Counted from the first letter of the stretch, positions 46,631 to 56,160 are shown. The stretch is 64,000 nt of DNA from Lascolabacillus massiliensis (GCF_001282625.1 NZ_CTEJ01000001.1:124001-188000); one strand, 5' to 3'. Program-made: numbers and translations. The notes: a model not told the origin generated them from the letters alone.

Positions 46631-47818
46631 TTAGTCAATCAGCTCAGTAATCTGTCCGGCACCAACTGTACGTCCACCTTCACGGATCGCGAAACGAAGA
46701 CCTACGTTACATGCTACTGGGTAGATAAGTTCAACGTCAATTGTAACGTTGTCACCTGGCATAACCATTTCTACGCCTTCTGGTAGAGAAATTTCACCGG
46801 TAACGTCAAGTGTACGGATGTAGAACTGAGGACGGTATTTGTTATGGAATGGAGTGTGACGTCCACCTTCTTCTTTCTTCAGGATATAAACCTCTGCTTT
46901 GAATTTAGAGTGAGGTTTAACTTTACCTGGGTGAGAAATAACCATACCGCGTTTGATTTCATCTTTGTCGATACCACGTAGTAAAAGTCCTACGTTATCA
47001 CCAGCCTGACCTTCGTCAAGGATCTTACGGAACATTTCAACTCCTGTAACAACTGATTTCTTGCCTTCAGCTCCTAGACCGATGATCTGTACTTCTTCAC
47101 CAGTTTTGATGATACCTGTTTCGATACGACCTGTAGCAACAGTACCACGACCAGTAATTGAGAATACGTCTTCTATAGGCATCAAGAATGGTTTGTCAAC
47201 ATCACGTGGAGGCAGTGGAATCCAAGTATCAACAGCATCCATAAGCTCCATAATTTTTTCTTCCCATTTTGGCTCACCGTTAAGTGCACCAAGAGCAGAA
47301 CCTTGAATAACCGGAGTGTTGTCACCATCGAAGTTGTAGAATGAAAGCAATTCACGCATTTCCATTTCTACTAATTCTAGCATCTCTTCGTCGTCAACCA
47401 AGTCAACCTTATTCATGAAAACAACCAGCCTTGGAACGTTTACCTGACGTGCAAGAAGAATGTGTTCACGTGTCTGAGGCATTGGACCATCAGTTGAAGC
47501 AACAACTATAATAGCACCGTCCATCTGAGCAGCACCAGTAACCATGTTCTTTACATAGTCAGCGTGACCCGGACAGTCAACGTGTGCATAGTGACGTTCT
47601 GCAGTTTCATATTCAACGTGTGAAGTATTGATTGTAATACCTCTTTCTTTTTCTTCCGGAGCGTTGTCGATTGAATCGAATGAGCGAACCTGTGAGAATC
47701 CTTTTTTTCCTAAGACGGTGGTGATAGCAGCCGTTAGAGTAGTTTTACCGTGGTCAACGTGACCGATAGTACCGATATTCACATGCGGCTTCGTCCGGTT
47801 AAAATGTTCTTTTGCCAT
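46631..47818 (-). CDS. tuf: Translation elongation factor Tu
   Basis: The protein has 395 residues. G1 GHVDHGKTT, switch [14 protein letters not shown], and NKVD and SALGALNG for guanine binding are canonical; domains 2 and 3 follow ([11 protein letters not shown] ... [15 protein letters not shown]). It carries aminoacyl-tRNA to the ribosome. It lies immediately after four tRNA genes, the same arrangement as thrU-tyrU-glyT-thrT-tufB in E. coli. Confidence 0.98.
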   Translation of the reverse strand: MAKEHFNRTKPHVNIGTIGHVDHGKTTLTAAITTVLGKKGFSQVRSFDSIDNAPEEKERGITINTSHVEYETAERHYAHVDCPGHADYVKNMVTGAAQMDGAIIVVASTDGPMPQTREHILLARQVNVPRLVVFMNKVDLVDDEEMLELVEMEMRELLSFYNFDGDNTPVIQGSALGALNGEPKWEEKIMELMDAVDTWIPLPPRDVDKPFLMPIEDVFSITGRGTVATGRIETGIIKTGEEVQIIGLGAEGKKSVVTGVEMFRKILDEGQAGDNVGLLLRGIDKDEIKRGMVISHPGKVKPHSKFKAEVYILKKEEGGRHTPFHNKYRPQFYIRTLDVTGEISLPEGVEMVMPGDNVTIDVELIYPVACNVGLRFAIREGGRTVGAGQITELID

Positions 47819-47946
47819 AAAATGTCCTATTAATTAGTTTAAATAATATATGTATTCTTTGTATTTACGTCTATAAACAGTGAAACTCAAGACACTCGGC
47901 ACTTCTGCCCCTAATCTTGATCCTAATTTCGTTCCATAAATTGTCG

Positions 47947-48018
<72 letters not shown>

Positions 48019-48099
48019 AAAAGAGTAGAAGACGGAACATACCGATTTACTTCGGACTTAACTTTTAGTCCCGTGCAGCACTGCGACATAATTTAAAAG

Positions 48100-48172
48100 A
48101 GCGGAAGACGGGACTCAAACCCGCGACCCTCAGCTTGGAAGGCTAATGCTCTATCAACTGAGCTACTTCCGC
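48100..48172 (-). tRNA. tRNA-Gly (anticodon TCC)
   Basis: A 73-nt cloverleaf: acceptor GCGGAAG/CTTCCGC perfect, anticodon stem TTAGC/GCTGA with loop CTTCCAA, T-arm CGCGGG-TTTGAGT-CCCGT-like. The discriminator is T. Third tRNA of the cluster. Confidence 0.96.
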
Positions 48173-48218
48173 AAAAATGATTTATTGATTCAATAAAGTA
48201 TCACTAAATCTAGAAAAG

Positions 48219-48301
48219 TGGGCAGTGATGGATTCGAACCACCGAAGGCGTAAGCCAGCTGAGTTACAGTCAGCCCCATTTGGCCACTCTGGTAACTGCC
48301 C
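48219..48301 (-). tRNA. tRNA-Tyr (anticodon GTA)
   Basis: An 83-nt class II tRNA with a long variable arm: acceptor GGGCAGT/ACTGCCC perfect, anticodon stem GCTGA/TCAGC with loop CTGTAAC, discriminator A. Second tRNA of the cluster. Confidence 0.96.
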
Positions 48302-48311
48302 AAAAATTCTG

Positions 48312-48385
48312 AGCCTCTTGTCGGATTCGAACCAACGACCCCGAGATTACAAATCACGTGCTCTGGCCAACTGAGCTAAAGAGGC
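48312..48385 (-). tRNA. tRNA-Thr (anticodon TGT)
   Basis: A 74-nt cloverleaf: acceptor GCCTCTT/AAGAGGC perfect, anticodon loop TTTGTAA in stem CGTGA/TCTCG (one U-U opposition in the middle), discriminator T. It is the first gene of the long operon, about 46 nt after the predicted transcription start. Confidence 0.94.
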
Positions 48386-48437
48386 TTGTATGCTTGATTT
48401 TAACCGTTCCTAAACGTTTTTAGGAGTGAAACGGTCG

Positions 48438-48467
48438 CAAAGGTAGTGATATTTTTATTGATGACAA
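48438..48467 (-). promoter_or_regulatory. Strong promoter of the tRNA-tuf-secE-nusG-rpl-rpoBC operon
   Basis: On the minus strand a -33 TTG (48467-48465) is followed by an exact 19-bp spacer and TACCTTTG(C) (48445-48438), ideal for the Bacteroidota primary sigma factor. Transcription would start near 48431. The leader can fold into nested stems CCGTT/AACGG and CCTAAA/TTTAGG (48404-48434). Confidence 0.75.
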
Positions 48468-48486
48468 AACATTTGTTTGTTTTTTT

Positions 48487-48789
48487 TCAAAAGTTTTCCT
48501 TAGTTTTTTCTTTAGTTTTTATGATTTGTTTCTCAATTGCCATAATACACAGGTCGATAGCCTCTTCGAAAGTATCTGCAGTTTTATTTGCGAATGCATC
48601 TTTTTGTTTGATATTTATCTTAATTGCTGCATCTTTGTTTTTTGCCGATTCAGGTTTGATTACTTTCAGGATTACTTCTGCCTGAATAATATCATCAGAA
48701 AAACGCTGAAGCTTTTTAACCTTTTTCTCAGTAAATGCTTTCAATTGTTCAGTTGCATCAAAGTTTACAGATTGAATCGTTAGTTCCAT
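48487..48789 (-). CDS. hpf: Ribosome hibernation-promoting factor, short form
   Basis: The protein has 100 residues. It has the beta-alpha-beta S30AE fold of the family: MELTIQSVNFDATEQLKAFTEKKVKKLQRF, EVILKVIKPES, IKINIKQKDAFANKTADTFEEAIDLCIMAIEKQI. The long C-terminal dimerisation tail of long HPF is missing, so it is the short HPF/YfiA class. It binds the 30S A/P region when growth stops. It lies 13 bp after xerC in the rpsU-xerC-hpf unit. Confidence 0.93.
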   Translation of the reverse strand: MELTIQSVNFDATEQLKAFTEKKVKKLQRFSDDIIQAEVILKVIKPESAKNKDAAIKINIKQKDAFANKTADTFEEAIDLCIMAIEKQIIKTKEKTKENF

Positions 48790-48802
48790 AAATTTACCTC
48801 CT

Positions 48803-49693
48803 CTATTTTTTTGCTCTGGGATGAGCTTTTTGATAAGTTTTTTTCATTTCTTCAAATGTGACATGAGTATAGATTTCCGTCGAAGAGAGACTAACATGTC
48901 CCAGCAATTCCTTTACAGCATTAATTTCTGCACCATTGTTCATCATTTCGGTAGCAAATGAATGACGTATCACATGTGGACTCCTTTTTGAAAGAGTAGG
49001 GATGTCGTTCAAATGGTTCCGAATAATATTATAAACTTGTACAGGACTTAATGGCTCTCCATTTTCTTTAACAATCAAAAAAGGAGATTTGTTCTTAATT
49101 TCTTTGTCTCTTACTTCTATATATTTTAGAATTTTATTCTTTGTATCATCAGAAAATGGTATAAAGCGCTGTTTGTTTCCTTTTCCTGTCACTTTAAGAC
49201 TGGAAGAGCTGAAATCAATGTCGCTGTCTTTTAATGAAATAACCTCTGCACGTCGCATTCCTGTTACATATAGCAGTTCAATTAAAAAACGATCCCGGCA
49301 GCCTGTAAAATCGTCAGAATAATTATCCGGACTATCCAGAATACGTGTCATATCTCTGTTGTTAACAAAGACAGGAAGCCTCTTTGAGGTTTTTAATCCT
49401 GAGACAAGCTTAACCGGATTTTTTCCTATTAACTCTTTTCTCTCTAAAAAATTAAAGAACGTTTTTAATGAGCTTAGCTTCCTGTTCACGGATGAAGGTT
49501 TCATTCCCTGTTCCATTAGCCTGCTCATCCATATTCTTACAATATCGCTGTCGATTTCAGATGGATTGAAACTACCAGTCTCTTCTACAACAAAATCTTC
49601 GAACTGAGTGAGATCTATTAAATAAGAAATCTCCGTCTGAGAAGAGTAGTTCTTCTCATAACGGAGATATTCTGTAAATTTTTCTTTCCACAT
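48803..49693 (-). CDS. xerC: Tyrosine recombinase XerC-type
   Basis: The protein has 296 residues, the standard Xer size. A SAM-like N-terminal core-binding domain (FTEYLRYEKNYSSQTEISYLIDLTQFEDF) precedes the catalytic domain with Arg in YVTGMRRAEVI, HxxR in SPHVIRHSFATEM, His in LGHVSLSSTEIYTHV and the nucleophile Tyr in the same motif. It resolves chromosome dimers at dif with a partner. The setting between rpsU and hpf shows it is a housekeeping recombinase, not an element integrase. XerC versus XerD cannot be fully settled here. Confidence 0.9.
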   Translation of the reverse strand: MWKEKFTEYLRYEKNYSSQTEISYLIDLTQFEDFVVEETGSFNPSEIDSDIVRIWMSRLMEQGMKPSSVNRKLSSLKTFFNFLERKELIGKNPVKLVSGLKTSKRLPVFVNNRDMTRILDSPDNYSDDFTGCRDRFLIELLYVTGMRRAEVISLKDSDIDFSSSSLKVTGKGNKQRFIPFSDDTKNKILKYIEVRDKEIKNKSPFLIVKENGEPLSPVQVYNIIRNHLNDIPTLSKRSPHVIRHSFATEMMNNGAEINAVKELLGHVSLSSTEIYTHVTFEEMKKTYQKAHPRAKK

Positions 49694-49758
49694 TCAGTAG
49701 CCCTCAATGAAAACATTTGAACTACGAAGTTAAAGAATATATTCAGAATTCGGAAATT

Positions 49759-49950
49759 TTATTCTTCGTTTTCTTGCATTTTCTGAACGTAAACAGCGTG
49801 TTGTTTTTGTTTACGATTCTTCACAGAAGGTTTAATGTATGCCTGACGTCTGCGAAGCTCTTTAACTACACCTGTTTTTTCATATTTGCGTTTAAATTTT
49901 TTCAAGGCTCTTTCAATGTTTTCGCCTTCTTTTAACGGTACAATTATCAT
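49759..49950 (-). CDS. rpsU: Ribosomal protein bS21
   Basis: The protein has 63 residues: MIIVPLKEGENIERALKKFKRKYEKTGVVKELRRRQAYIKPSVKNRKQKQHAVYVQ, a fully typical bS21. In Bacteroidota ribosomes bS21 with bS18 and bS6 holds the 16S 3' tail so that the anti-SD is hidden. No SD is near the ATG; an A/T-rich AAATTTCAAATAAA precedes it. Its long leader contains a full anti-SD complement far upstream (see the leader entry). First gene of rpsU-xerC-hpf. Confidence 0.97.
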   Translation of the reverse strand: MIIVPLKEGENIERALKKFKRKYEKTGVVKELRRRQAYIKPSVKNRKQKQHAVYVQKMQENEE

Positions 49951-50120
49951 TTTATTTGAAATTTGTTAGTTTATTAGTTTGTGAATATTATTGCAAATGG
50001 GATTTATAGAAATATCAGTGTAATCGTTTGCTATACCTGATTATCTATAATAATACTGTTTTAAAATTTTTTCCCTGTTCTCTGTTTATCTGAGTGTTGC
50101 AATAACCTCCTTTCTATTTG
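49951..50120 (-). promoter_or_regulatory. rpsU leader with an upstream anti-SD complement and a long-range pairing element
   Basis: The predicted leader is about 170 nt. Near its 5' end (50115-50105) the RNA reads AGAAAGGAGGU, an 11-nt perfect complement to the 16S tail ACCUCCUUUCU. Immediately after, UUAUUGCAA (50105-50097) can pair perfectly with UUGCAAUAA (49996-49988), which lies 37 nt before the ATG; folding would bring the SD-like site near the start. A 13-codon TTG mini-ORF just after the SD is an alternative reading. The 454-bp gap 49951-50404 also holds the promoter (50125-50155), the dnaK terminator, and 50156-50332, where no gene was recognised. Confidence 0.5.
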
Positions 50121-50124
50121 GGCT

Positions 50125-50155
50125 GCAAAGATAAGAATAAAAACATTATGATCAA
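50125..50155 (-). promoter_or_regulatory. Promoter of rpsU-xerC-hpf
   Basis: On the minus strand a -33 TTG (50155-50153), an exact 19-bp spacer (50134-50152) and TATCTTTGC (50133-50125) give consensus spacing. The transcription start is predicted at about 50119-50120. Confidence 0.7.
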
Positions 50156-50332
50156 CCTCATAATCAGATTTTTTGTTGCTTTTTGCACTCATTTATGCTT
50201 CTATGTTTTTCAAATAATACTACATACCTTCTTTATAGTTATAAGGGGTTTACCAAGCCCTTACTAAGTCCAGTGCCTCCACATTATTATATAAGGAAGA
50301 TAAGACCGAGGTATGAGTAAATTATAATCCAA

Positions 50333-50373
50333 AAAAGAGGTCATCCGCAAGAAAACTTGGGATGACCTCTTTT
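50333..50373 (-). terminator. Terminator of dnaK
   Basis: AAAAGAGGTCATCC (50333-50346) pairs with GGATGACCTCTTTT (50360-50373), with inner CAAG/CTTG pairs closing an AAAA loop. T-runs are present in both directions. It lies about 32 bp after the dnaK stop. Confidence 0.88.
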
Positions 50374-50404
50374 ATTATATATAAAATGTAGTTTGAATAT
50401 TATA

Positions 50405-52318
50405 TTATTTAACCTCTTCGAAATCTACATCAGTTACATCATTATTAGTTGATGTGTCACCTCCCTGTGACGATTGCTGACCACTGTCTGCCCCTGGCTG
50501 TGCTCCTCCCTGAGCATTAGCTGCATTGTACATTTCCTGAGAAGCTGCCTGGAATACTGCGTTAAGTTCATTTGTTGCAGCGTCAATTGCTTCTAAGTTT
50601 TGTGCTTTATGAGCCTCTTTCAATTTATTTAATGCAGCTTCGATAGGAGCTTTCTTATCAGCAGGAATCTTATCTCCAAGATCCTTCAATTGCTTTTCAG
50701 TCTGGAAGATTGTTGAGTCTGCATGATTGAGCTTATCAATACGCTCTTTCTCTTTTCTGTCTGCCTCAGCATTTGCAGCAGCTTCCTCCTTCATTCGTTT
50801 GATTTCATCTTCACTTAATCCTGATGAAGCTTCGATACGGATCTTCTGTTCTTTTCCTGATGCCTTATCTTTTGCTGTTACGTTTAGTATACCATTGGCA
50901 TCTATATCAAAAGTAACTTCAATCTGAGGTACACCACGTGGAGCAGGTGGAATTCCATCAAGGTTGAAAACTCCAATTTGCTTGTTGTCTTTTGCCAAAG
51001 AGCGTTCTCCCTGTAGTACGTTAATTTGTACAGATGGCTGATTGTCTGCAGCAGTAGAGAATACTTCACTCTTTCTGGTAGGAATAGTAGTGTTTGCATC
51101 AATAAGCTTAGTCATAACACCACCTAATGTTTCAATACCAAGTGAAAGAGGTGTCACATCCAGCAACAGTACATCTTTTACTTCACCGGTTAATACAGCT
51201 CCCTGAATAGCAGCTCCAACAGCAACAACCTCGTCAGGATTTACACCTTTATGTGGTTTTTTGCCAAATAGAGATTCTACCAGATCTTGTACAGCAGGAA
51301 TTCTTGTTGATCCACCAACAAGGATAACCTCATCAATATCAGAATTAGTCAATCCTGCATCTCTCATCGCGTTATGAATTGGCTCTTTACATTTCTGTAA
51401 AAGATCATCAATCAGCTGTTCGAACTTAGCACGTGTAAGTGTTTTTACAAGATGCTTTGGAATACCGTTTACCGGCATTATATAAGGCAGGTTTATTTCA
51501 GTAGAAGTTGCACTTGAAAGTTCAATTTTAGCCTTTTCTGCAGCCTCTTTTAATCTTTGAAGTGCCATAGGATCTTTACGCAGATCGATACCTTCATCCT
51601 TTATAAACTCATCTGCCAGCCAGTCGATAATTCTATGGTCGAAGTCATCACCACCAAGGTGAGTATTACCATTTGTAGACTTCACTTCAAAAACTCCATC
51701 ACCCAGCTCAAGGATAGAGATATCAAAAGTACCACCACCTAAGTCGAATACTGCTATTTTAGAATCCTTGTTCTGTTTGTCAAGACCATAAGCAAGAGCA
51801 GCAGCAGTTGGTTCGTTTACAATACGACGTACAGTAAGACCTGCAATTTCCCCTGCCTCTTTAGTAGCCTGGCGCTGTGCATCGCTAAAGTATGCAGGTA
51901 CAGTAATAACAGCCTCTTTAACTTCCTGACCAAGATAATCTTCTGCAGTCTTTTTCATTTTCTGAAGAACAATGGCAGAAATTTCCTGAGGTGTATAAAG
52001 TTGTCCGTTAATGTCTACTCGAGGTGTATTGTTATCGCCACGCACCACTTTATACGGTACACGGCCAATTTCCTTCTGTACCTGTTCATATGTCTCACCC
52101 ATAAATGTTTTTATGGAAGAAACTGTATTATGTGGATTTGTGATTGCCTGACGTTTTGCAGGATCACCTACTTTACGCTCACCGTTTTCAACAAAAGCAA
52201 CAACGGAGGGTGTTGTGCGTTTTCCTTCGTTATTAGGTATTACAACAGGTTCATTGCCCTCCATCACAGAGACACAAGAGTTAGTTGTACCTAAGTCGAT
52301 TCCGATTATTTTTCCCAT
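50405..52318 (-). CDS. dnaK: Chaperone DnaK (Hsp70)
   Basis: The protein has 637 residues. Nucleotide-binding domain motifs are [24 protein letters not shown] and [14 protein letters not shown]; linker [19 protein letters not shown]; substrate-binding domain [17 protein letters not shown]; helical lid and a Gly/Gln-rich tail ending [11 protein letters not shown], the EEVD-like motif. It binds unfolded proteins with DnaJ and GrpE, which are not adjacent here. It is a single-gene unit. No CIRCE palindrome or clear -7 box was recognised upstream, so the heat-shock promoter type is unresolved. Confidence 0.98.
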   Translation of the reverse strand: MGKIIGIDLGTTNSCVSVMEGNEPVVIPNNEGKRTTPSVVAFVENGERKVGDPAKRQAITNPHNTVSSIKTFMGETYEQVQKEIGRVPYKVVRGDNNTPRVDINGQLYTPQEISAIVLQKMKKTAEDYLGQEVKEAVITVPAYFSDAQRQATKEAGEIAGLTVRRIVNEPTAAALAYGLDKQNKDSKIAVFDLGGGTFDISILELGDGVFEVKSTNGNTHLGGDDFDHRIIDWLADEFIKDEGIDLRKDPMALQRLKEAAEKAKIELSSATSTEINLPYIMPVNGIPKHLVKTLTRAKFEQLIDDLLQKCKEPIHNAMRDAGLTNSDIDEVILVGGSTRIPAVQDLVESLFGKKPHKGVNPDEVVAVGAAIQGAVLTGEVKDVLLLDVTPLSLGIETLGGVMTKLIDANTTIPTRKSEVFSTAADNQPSVQINVLQGERSLAKDNKQIGVFNLDGIPPAPRGVPQIEVTFDIDANGILNVTAKDKASGKEQKIRIEASSGLSEDEIKRMKEEAAANAEADRKEKERIDKLNHADSTIFQTEKQLKDLGDKIPADKKAPIEAALNKLKEAHKAQNLEAIDAATNELNAVFQAASQEMYNAANAQGGAQPGADSGQQSSQGGDTSTNNDVTDVDFEEVK

Positions 52319-52504
52319 TTTTGTAATCTATTTAATTTTATATAGTTTATATTTCTTATCAATTTGATATATTCTTCTTATCATCTCTTTCTCAAATCTT
52401 GTGCCAAAATTTTGATGGAAAAGCAAATCTGCCATAATGACTGATATAACTATCTCCTTTTTTTAGTTTTTTTGCTGTTTTCATTCTTTTCAACATATTT
52501 TTTT

Positions 52505-52512
52505 TACCTTTG
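52505..52512 (+). promoter_or_regulatory. -7 box of the DUF4301 gene
   Basis: TACCTTTG lies about 96 bp before the preferred start at 52608. The rest of the 289-bp gap 52319-52607 is AT-rich with no gene or strong hairpin. Confidence 0.5.
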
Positions 52513-52607
52513 GATTATTAGTTCAGAGTGTTTTCATTTTTGGTTTAAAAATCATTAACCAGTCAAAGCACTTTAATTTAATGTTTCAATTCTTAACACT
52601 ATTAACT

Positions 52608-54125
52608 ATGTATACAAAACAAGACCTGGATTTACTCAATAAAAAAGGAATCTCGGAATCTCAGATTGAAACACAACTGGATTATTTCAGATCCGGCTTC
52701 CCTTTCCTGCAGATTGAATCCGCTGCATCAATTGGGAAAGGTATTTTAAAAATTGAAGAGGAGGATGAGCCTAAATATATAGAGGCTTGGAATAGATATC
52801 TTAATAGCAATAAAAAGGTGACAAAATTTGTGCCAGCTTCTGGAGCAGCAAGTCGCATGTTTAAAGATTTATATGCTTTTTATAATTCTGATTATGATGA
52901 ACCTGTAACTGATTTTGAAAAAACATTTTTTGAAAATATTCAGAATTTCGCATTTTACACTTCACTAGATGAAACTTGTAAATCATTAATAGGTAAAAGT
53001 GCATCAAAATTGCTGGAGGAGGGGAGTTACAAAGATATTATTGCTGCATTACTTTCAGCGGATGACCTTGACTATGGTAATTTGCCAAAAGGGCTATTGC
53101 TTTTCCATAAATATCCCGAAGGCAACAGAACACCTGTGGGAGAACATTTGACCGAAGGTGTACTTTATGCCAAAAATGCAGACGGGTTGGTAAATGTTCA
53201 TTTTACTGTATCTGAAGAGCATCTTCAATTGTTTGAACTGTTGGTGGCTGCAAGAAAAATAAATTATGAGCAAAAGCTTAATGCGAAATTTTCGGTAACA
53301 TACAGTATTCAGAAACCTTCAACCGATACAATTGCTGTAGATATTAACAATGAACCCTTCAGAGATGAAGATGGTTCACTCCTGTTCCGTCCCGGTGGGC
53401 ATGGGGCATTGATAGAGAATCTTAATGATATTGAAACAGATATTATTTTTATAAAGAATGTTGATAATGTTGTTCCCGACAGATTGAAAGAAAATGAAGC
53501 TCATTATAAAAAACTACTGGCAGGAGTTCTTATCACAGTACAACAGCGTGCTTTTAATTATTTGAACAGACTAGTGTCAGATGATGTAAGTGATGAGGAG
53601 TTATCAGAAATGCTCTCATTTACCAGGAATGAACTTTTTATTACCACAAAAGAGGAGTTTGAGACAAAAGATGATCTTAAAAAGTATCTGAGAAAAAAAC
53701 TTGATCGTCCATACAGAGTATGCGGTATGGTAAAGAATGTGGGTGAACCTGGAGGCGGACCTTTTATTGCAGTTAATCCGGACGGCACCACATCACCTCA
53801 GATTCTTGAGAGTTCTCAGATAGATAAAAATAATCCTGAGGCAATGGATGCTTTTAAGAATGGTTCTCATTTCAATCCTGTTGATCTTGTTTGTGGAGTA
53901 AAATGTTTTCAGAATAATAAATTCAATCTGACAAAATACGTGGATAAAAATACAGGATTTATATCCCAGAAATCAAAAGATGGAAGAGATCTGAAAGCAT
54001 TGGAGCTGCCGGGACTATGGAATGGAGCTATGAGCGACTGGAATACCATTTTTGTTGAAGTACCGATATCAACCTTCAATCCTGTTAAGACAGTAAATGA
54101 TCTACTGAGGCCGGAGCATCAATAA
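52608..54125 (+). CDS. DUF4301 family protein
   Basis: The protein has 505 residues from MYTKQDLDLLNKKGIS; a start 27 bp upstream (52581) adds a poorly typical MFQFLTLLT and is disfavoured. The sequence matches the DUF4301 family common in Bacteroidota. Notable conserved-looking segments are KFVPASGAASRMFKDLY (nucleotide-sugar-like glycine loop), GLLLFHKYPEGNRTPVGEHLTEG, LFRPGGHGALIENLND and VKNVGEPGGGPFIAVNPDG. These resemble a nucleotidyltransferase-type fold, but the function is unknown. No signal peptide: cytoplasmic. It is 67 bp upstream of the PorE-type lipoprotein gene. Confidence 0.85.
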   Translation: MYTKQDLDLLNKKGISESQIETQLDYFRSGFPFLQIESAASIGKGILKIEEEDEPKYIEAWNRYLNSNKKVTKFVPASGAASRMFKDLYAFYNSDYDEPVTDFEKTFFENIQNFAFYTSLDETCKSLIGKSASKLLEEGSYKDIIAALLSADDLDYGNLPKGLLLFHKYPEGNRTPVGEHLTEGVLYAKNADGLVNVHFTVSEEHLQLFELLVAARKINYEQKLNAKFSVTYSIQKPSTDTIAVDINNEPFRDEDGSLLFRPGGHGALIENLNDIETDIIFIKNVDNVVPDRLKENEAHYKKLLAGVLITVQQRAFNYLNRLVSDDVSDEELSEMLSFTRNELFITTKEEFETKDDLKKYLRKKLDRPYRVCGMVKNVGEPGGGPFIAVNPDGTTSPQILESSQIDKNNPEAMDAFKNGSHFNPVDLVCGVKCFQNNKFNLTKYVDKNTGFISQKSKDGRDLKALELPGLWNGAMSDWNTIFVEVPISTFNPVKTVNDLLRPEHQ

Positions 54126-54192
54126 TTCTCTGTTTTTACTCTCAATTGCAATATTTCAGCCCTGAAAACGTTTCATGTAATAAAACAGGGAA

Positions 54193-56160
54193 TTGAAATA
54201 CTACTTATCATATGCTTTAATACTGGTTTTTGCATTACTGCAGTTATCCTGTAAACAGGTTAAATTGAGTGATGCCAGAGATCAGTATGTAAATGGTCTG
54301 TATTACAAAGCTTCAGAGTCTTATAGGAAGTTATATAGTGAATCTCATGGCAAAAATGAGGCTATTCGTGGAATAATTTCATTTGAAATGGCAGAGTCTT
54401 ACAGGAAGTTAGGACGAAGTGCACGTGCTCTGTCGGCATATAGAAGCGCAATCAGGTATAAATACCCAGATACTTTAATGTATCTTCATTATGCAAAAAT
54501 GCTTCATAAAGAGGGTGAATATGAGTTGGCAATTGAAGCCTATGATGAATTTTTAAAACTATCGCCGGGTAATATATTAGGAATTAATGGCAAGAAAGGT
54601 GTTGAACAGGCAAAGGAGTGGAAAGAGAATCCAAAACGATACAAGATAGAAAAATTAGATGTTTTTAATTCCGGCGGGTCTGAGTATAGTCCCTTTTTAT
54701 CACAAAATGGTGAAGTGATCTATTTTACATCATCAGGGAAAGAAGCTACAGGTGAAGAAAAAAATCCTGTAACAGGAACTAAATACAGTGATCTGTTTAT
54801 TTCAAGAAAGAACTATAGGGGTGAATGGCAAAAACATGAATTGCTTAATCCTGATATTAACAGTGCATTTGATGAGAGTACTCCTTCAATAACCAAAGAT
54901 GGAAGATATCTGTTTTACACTGCCAGTTATAGCGATCGTGAACAATTAACAAGACCTGAAATCTATATATCTAGAAGAATAAATGGTTTATGGACCAAAG
55001 GAGTTCCATTTGAAATTAATAATATAGATTCTACTGCGATATTTGCCCATCCTTCGATTTCACCTTCAGGAAGATACCTCTATTTTGTATCAGATATGAG
55101 AGGAGGTTATGGTGGAAAAGATATTTGGCGTGCCAGACTTTCATCATCATTTAAAGTAGATACAGTTGAAAATATGGGTCCAATAATAAACAGTTCCGGT
55201 GATGAATTATACCCCTATGTCAGAGATGATAACAGTATATATTTCTCATCTGACGGACATCCCGGTATGGGTGGTTTGGATATTTTTGAAGCATATTATA
55301 ATGATAAAATGAATGAGTGGATAGTTGAAAATATAAAATCACCTATTAACTCATCACAAGACGATTTTGGAATTACATTTGAACCTAAAGTAGAGAAAGG
55401 GTATTTTAGTTCTAACCGTAATGATGTTCGTGGTTACCATCATATTTATTCATTTGAGTATCTGCCTGCAAGAATAATAATAGAGGGTTTTGCAGTAGAT
55501 CAGGACGATGAATTTATATCAGGAGCCACTGTCTCAGTAGTAGGGAGTGACGGTTTTCAGAGTAATTTTATAACAAGCAGTGATGGTGTATATAAATTTG
55601 AAGCAGAAAAAGATAAGACCTATTTACTTATGGCAAGTGCTGATGGCTTTCTGAATCAGAAGAAAATGCTGCACACAGCTAATTTGGAATCTGATACTAC
55701 ATATTATGTAGATTTTGAGATGATTCCATACAATAAACCTGTCATTCTAGATAATGTTTTTTACGATTTAAACAGTGCTAAACTTAGACCTGAATCTAAA
55801 TCGGCTCTTGATGAGCTGATTGCACTGCTTAACGAACATCCTGAAATTTCAATTGAGTTAACTGCGCATACCGACCGGTTAGGTGATGAGGGGTATAATA
55901 TAAATCTTTCGGCCAATCGTGCTAAGTCAGTAGTTGATTACTTAGTTCAGAATGGAATAGATCAATATCGGCTAAAAGCAAAAGGGTGTGGTAAGTCAGC
56001 CCCAAAAGTAATTAACAGAATTATTGCTGAAACATATGACTTCTTAAAAACTGGAGATATTCTTAATGAGGAATTTATAGGAAGACTTACTCCAGAACAG
56101 CAAAAACTTTCAGATCAGTTAAACAGGAGAACTGAATTCAGGGTTTTAAATCCTGAATAA
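54193..56160 (+). CDS. PorE-type TPR/beta-propeller/CRD/OmpA outer-membrane lipoprotein
   Basis: The protein has 655 residues, starting from TTG at 54193 because it restores a lipoprotein signal (MKYYLSYALILVFALLQLSC, lipobox LQLSC). The ATG 18 bp upstream is followed at once by a stop. Domains in order: TPR (about 25-150); a PD40-type beta-propeller (about 150-415: GSEYSPFLSQNGEVIYFTSSG, PSISPSGRYLYFVSDMRGGYGGKDIW); a carboxypeptidase-regulatory-like fold (about 430-510); and OmpA C-terminal (about 515-655) with the peptidoglycan-binding Asp in TAHTDRLG and Arg in LSANRAKSV. This exact order is that of Porphyromonas PorE, a type IX secretion component. Orthology to PorE is likely but not proven. 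Confidence 0.85.
   Translation: MKYYLSYALILVFALLQLSCKQVKLSDARDQYVNGLYYKASESYRKLYSESHGKNEAIRGIISFEMAESYRKLGRSARALSAYRSAIRYKYPDTLMYLHYAKMLHKEGEYELAIEAYDEFLKLSPGNILGINGKKGVEQAKEWKENPKRYKIEKLDVFNSGGSEYSPFLSQNGEVIYFTSSGKEATGEEKNPVTGTKYSDLFISRKNYRGEWQKHELLNPDINSAFDESTPSITKDGRYLFYTASYSDREQLTRPEIYISRRINGLWTKGVPFEINNIDSTAIFAHPSISPSGRYLYFVSDMRGGYGGKDIWRARLSSSFKVDTVENMGPIINSSGDELYPYVRDDNSIYFSSDGHPGMGGLDIFEAYYNDKMNEWIVENIKSPINSSQDDFGITFEPKVEKGYFSSNRNDVRGYHHIYSFEYLPARIIIEGFAVDQDDEFISGATVSVVGSDGFQSNFITSSDGVYKFEAEKDKTYLLMASADGFLNQKKMLHTANLESDTTYYVDFEMIPYNKPVILDNVFYDLNSAKLRPESKSALDELIALLNEHPEISIELTAHTDRLGDEGYNINLSANRAKSVVDYLVQNGIDQYRLKAKGCGKSAPKVINRIIAETYDFLKTGDILNEEFIGRLTPEQQKLSDQLNRRTEFRVLNPE

Noticed and set aside
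48312-48385. tRNA cluster as an integration site
   Set aside because: No duplicated tRNA 3' ends or foreign genes nearby; the cluster is the conserved Thr-Tyr-Gly-Thr-tuf arrangement.
48803-49693. Tyrosine recombinase as sign of an integrated element
   Set aside because: It lies between rpsU and hpf in a housekeeping unit; no attachment-site repeats or cargo genes around it, so it is Xer.
52319-52504. CIRCE heat-shock element upstream of dnaK
   Set aside because: No inverted repeat resembling CIRCE is present in the AT-rich gap.
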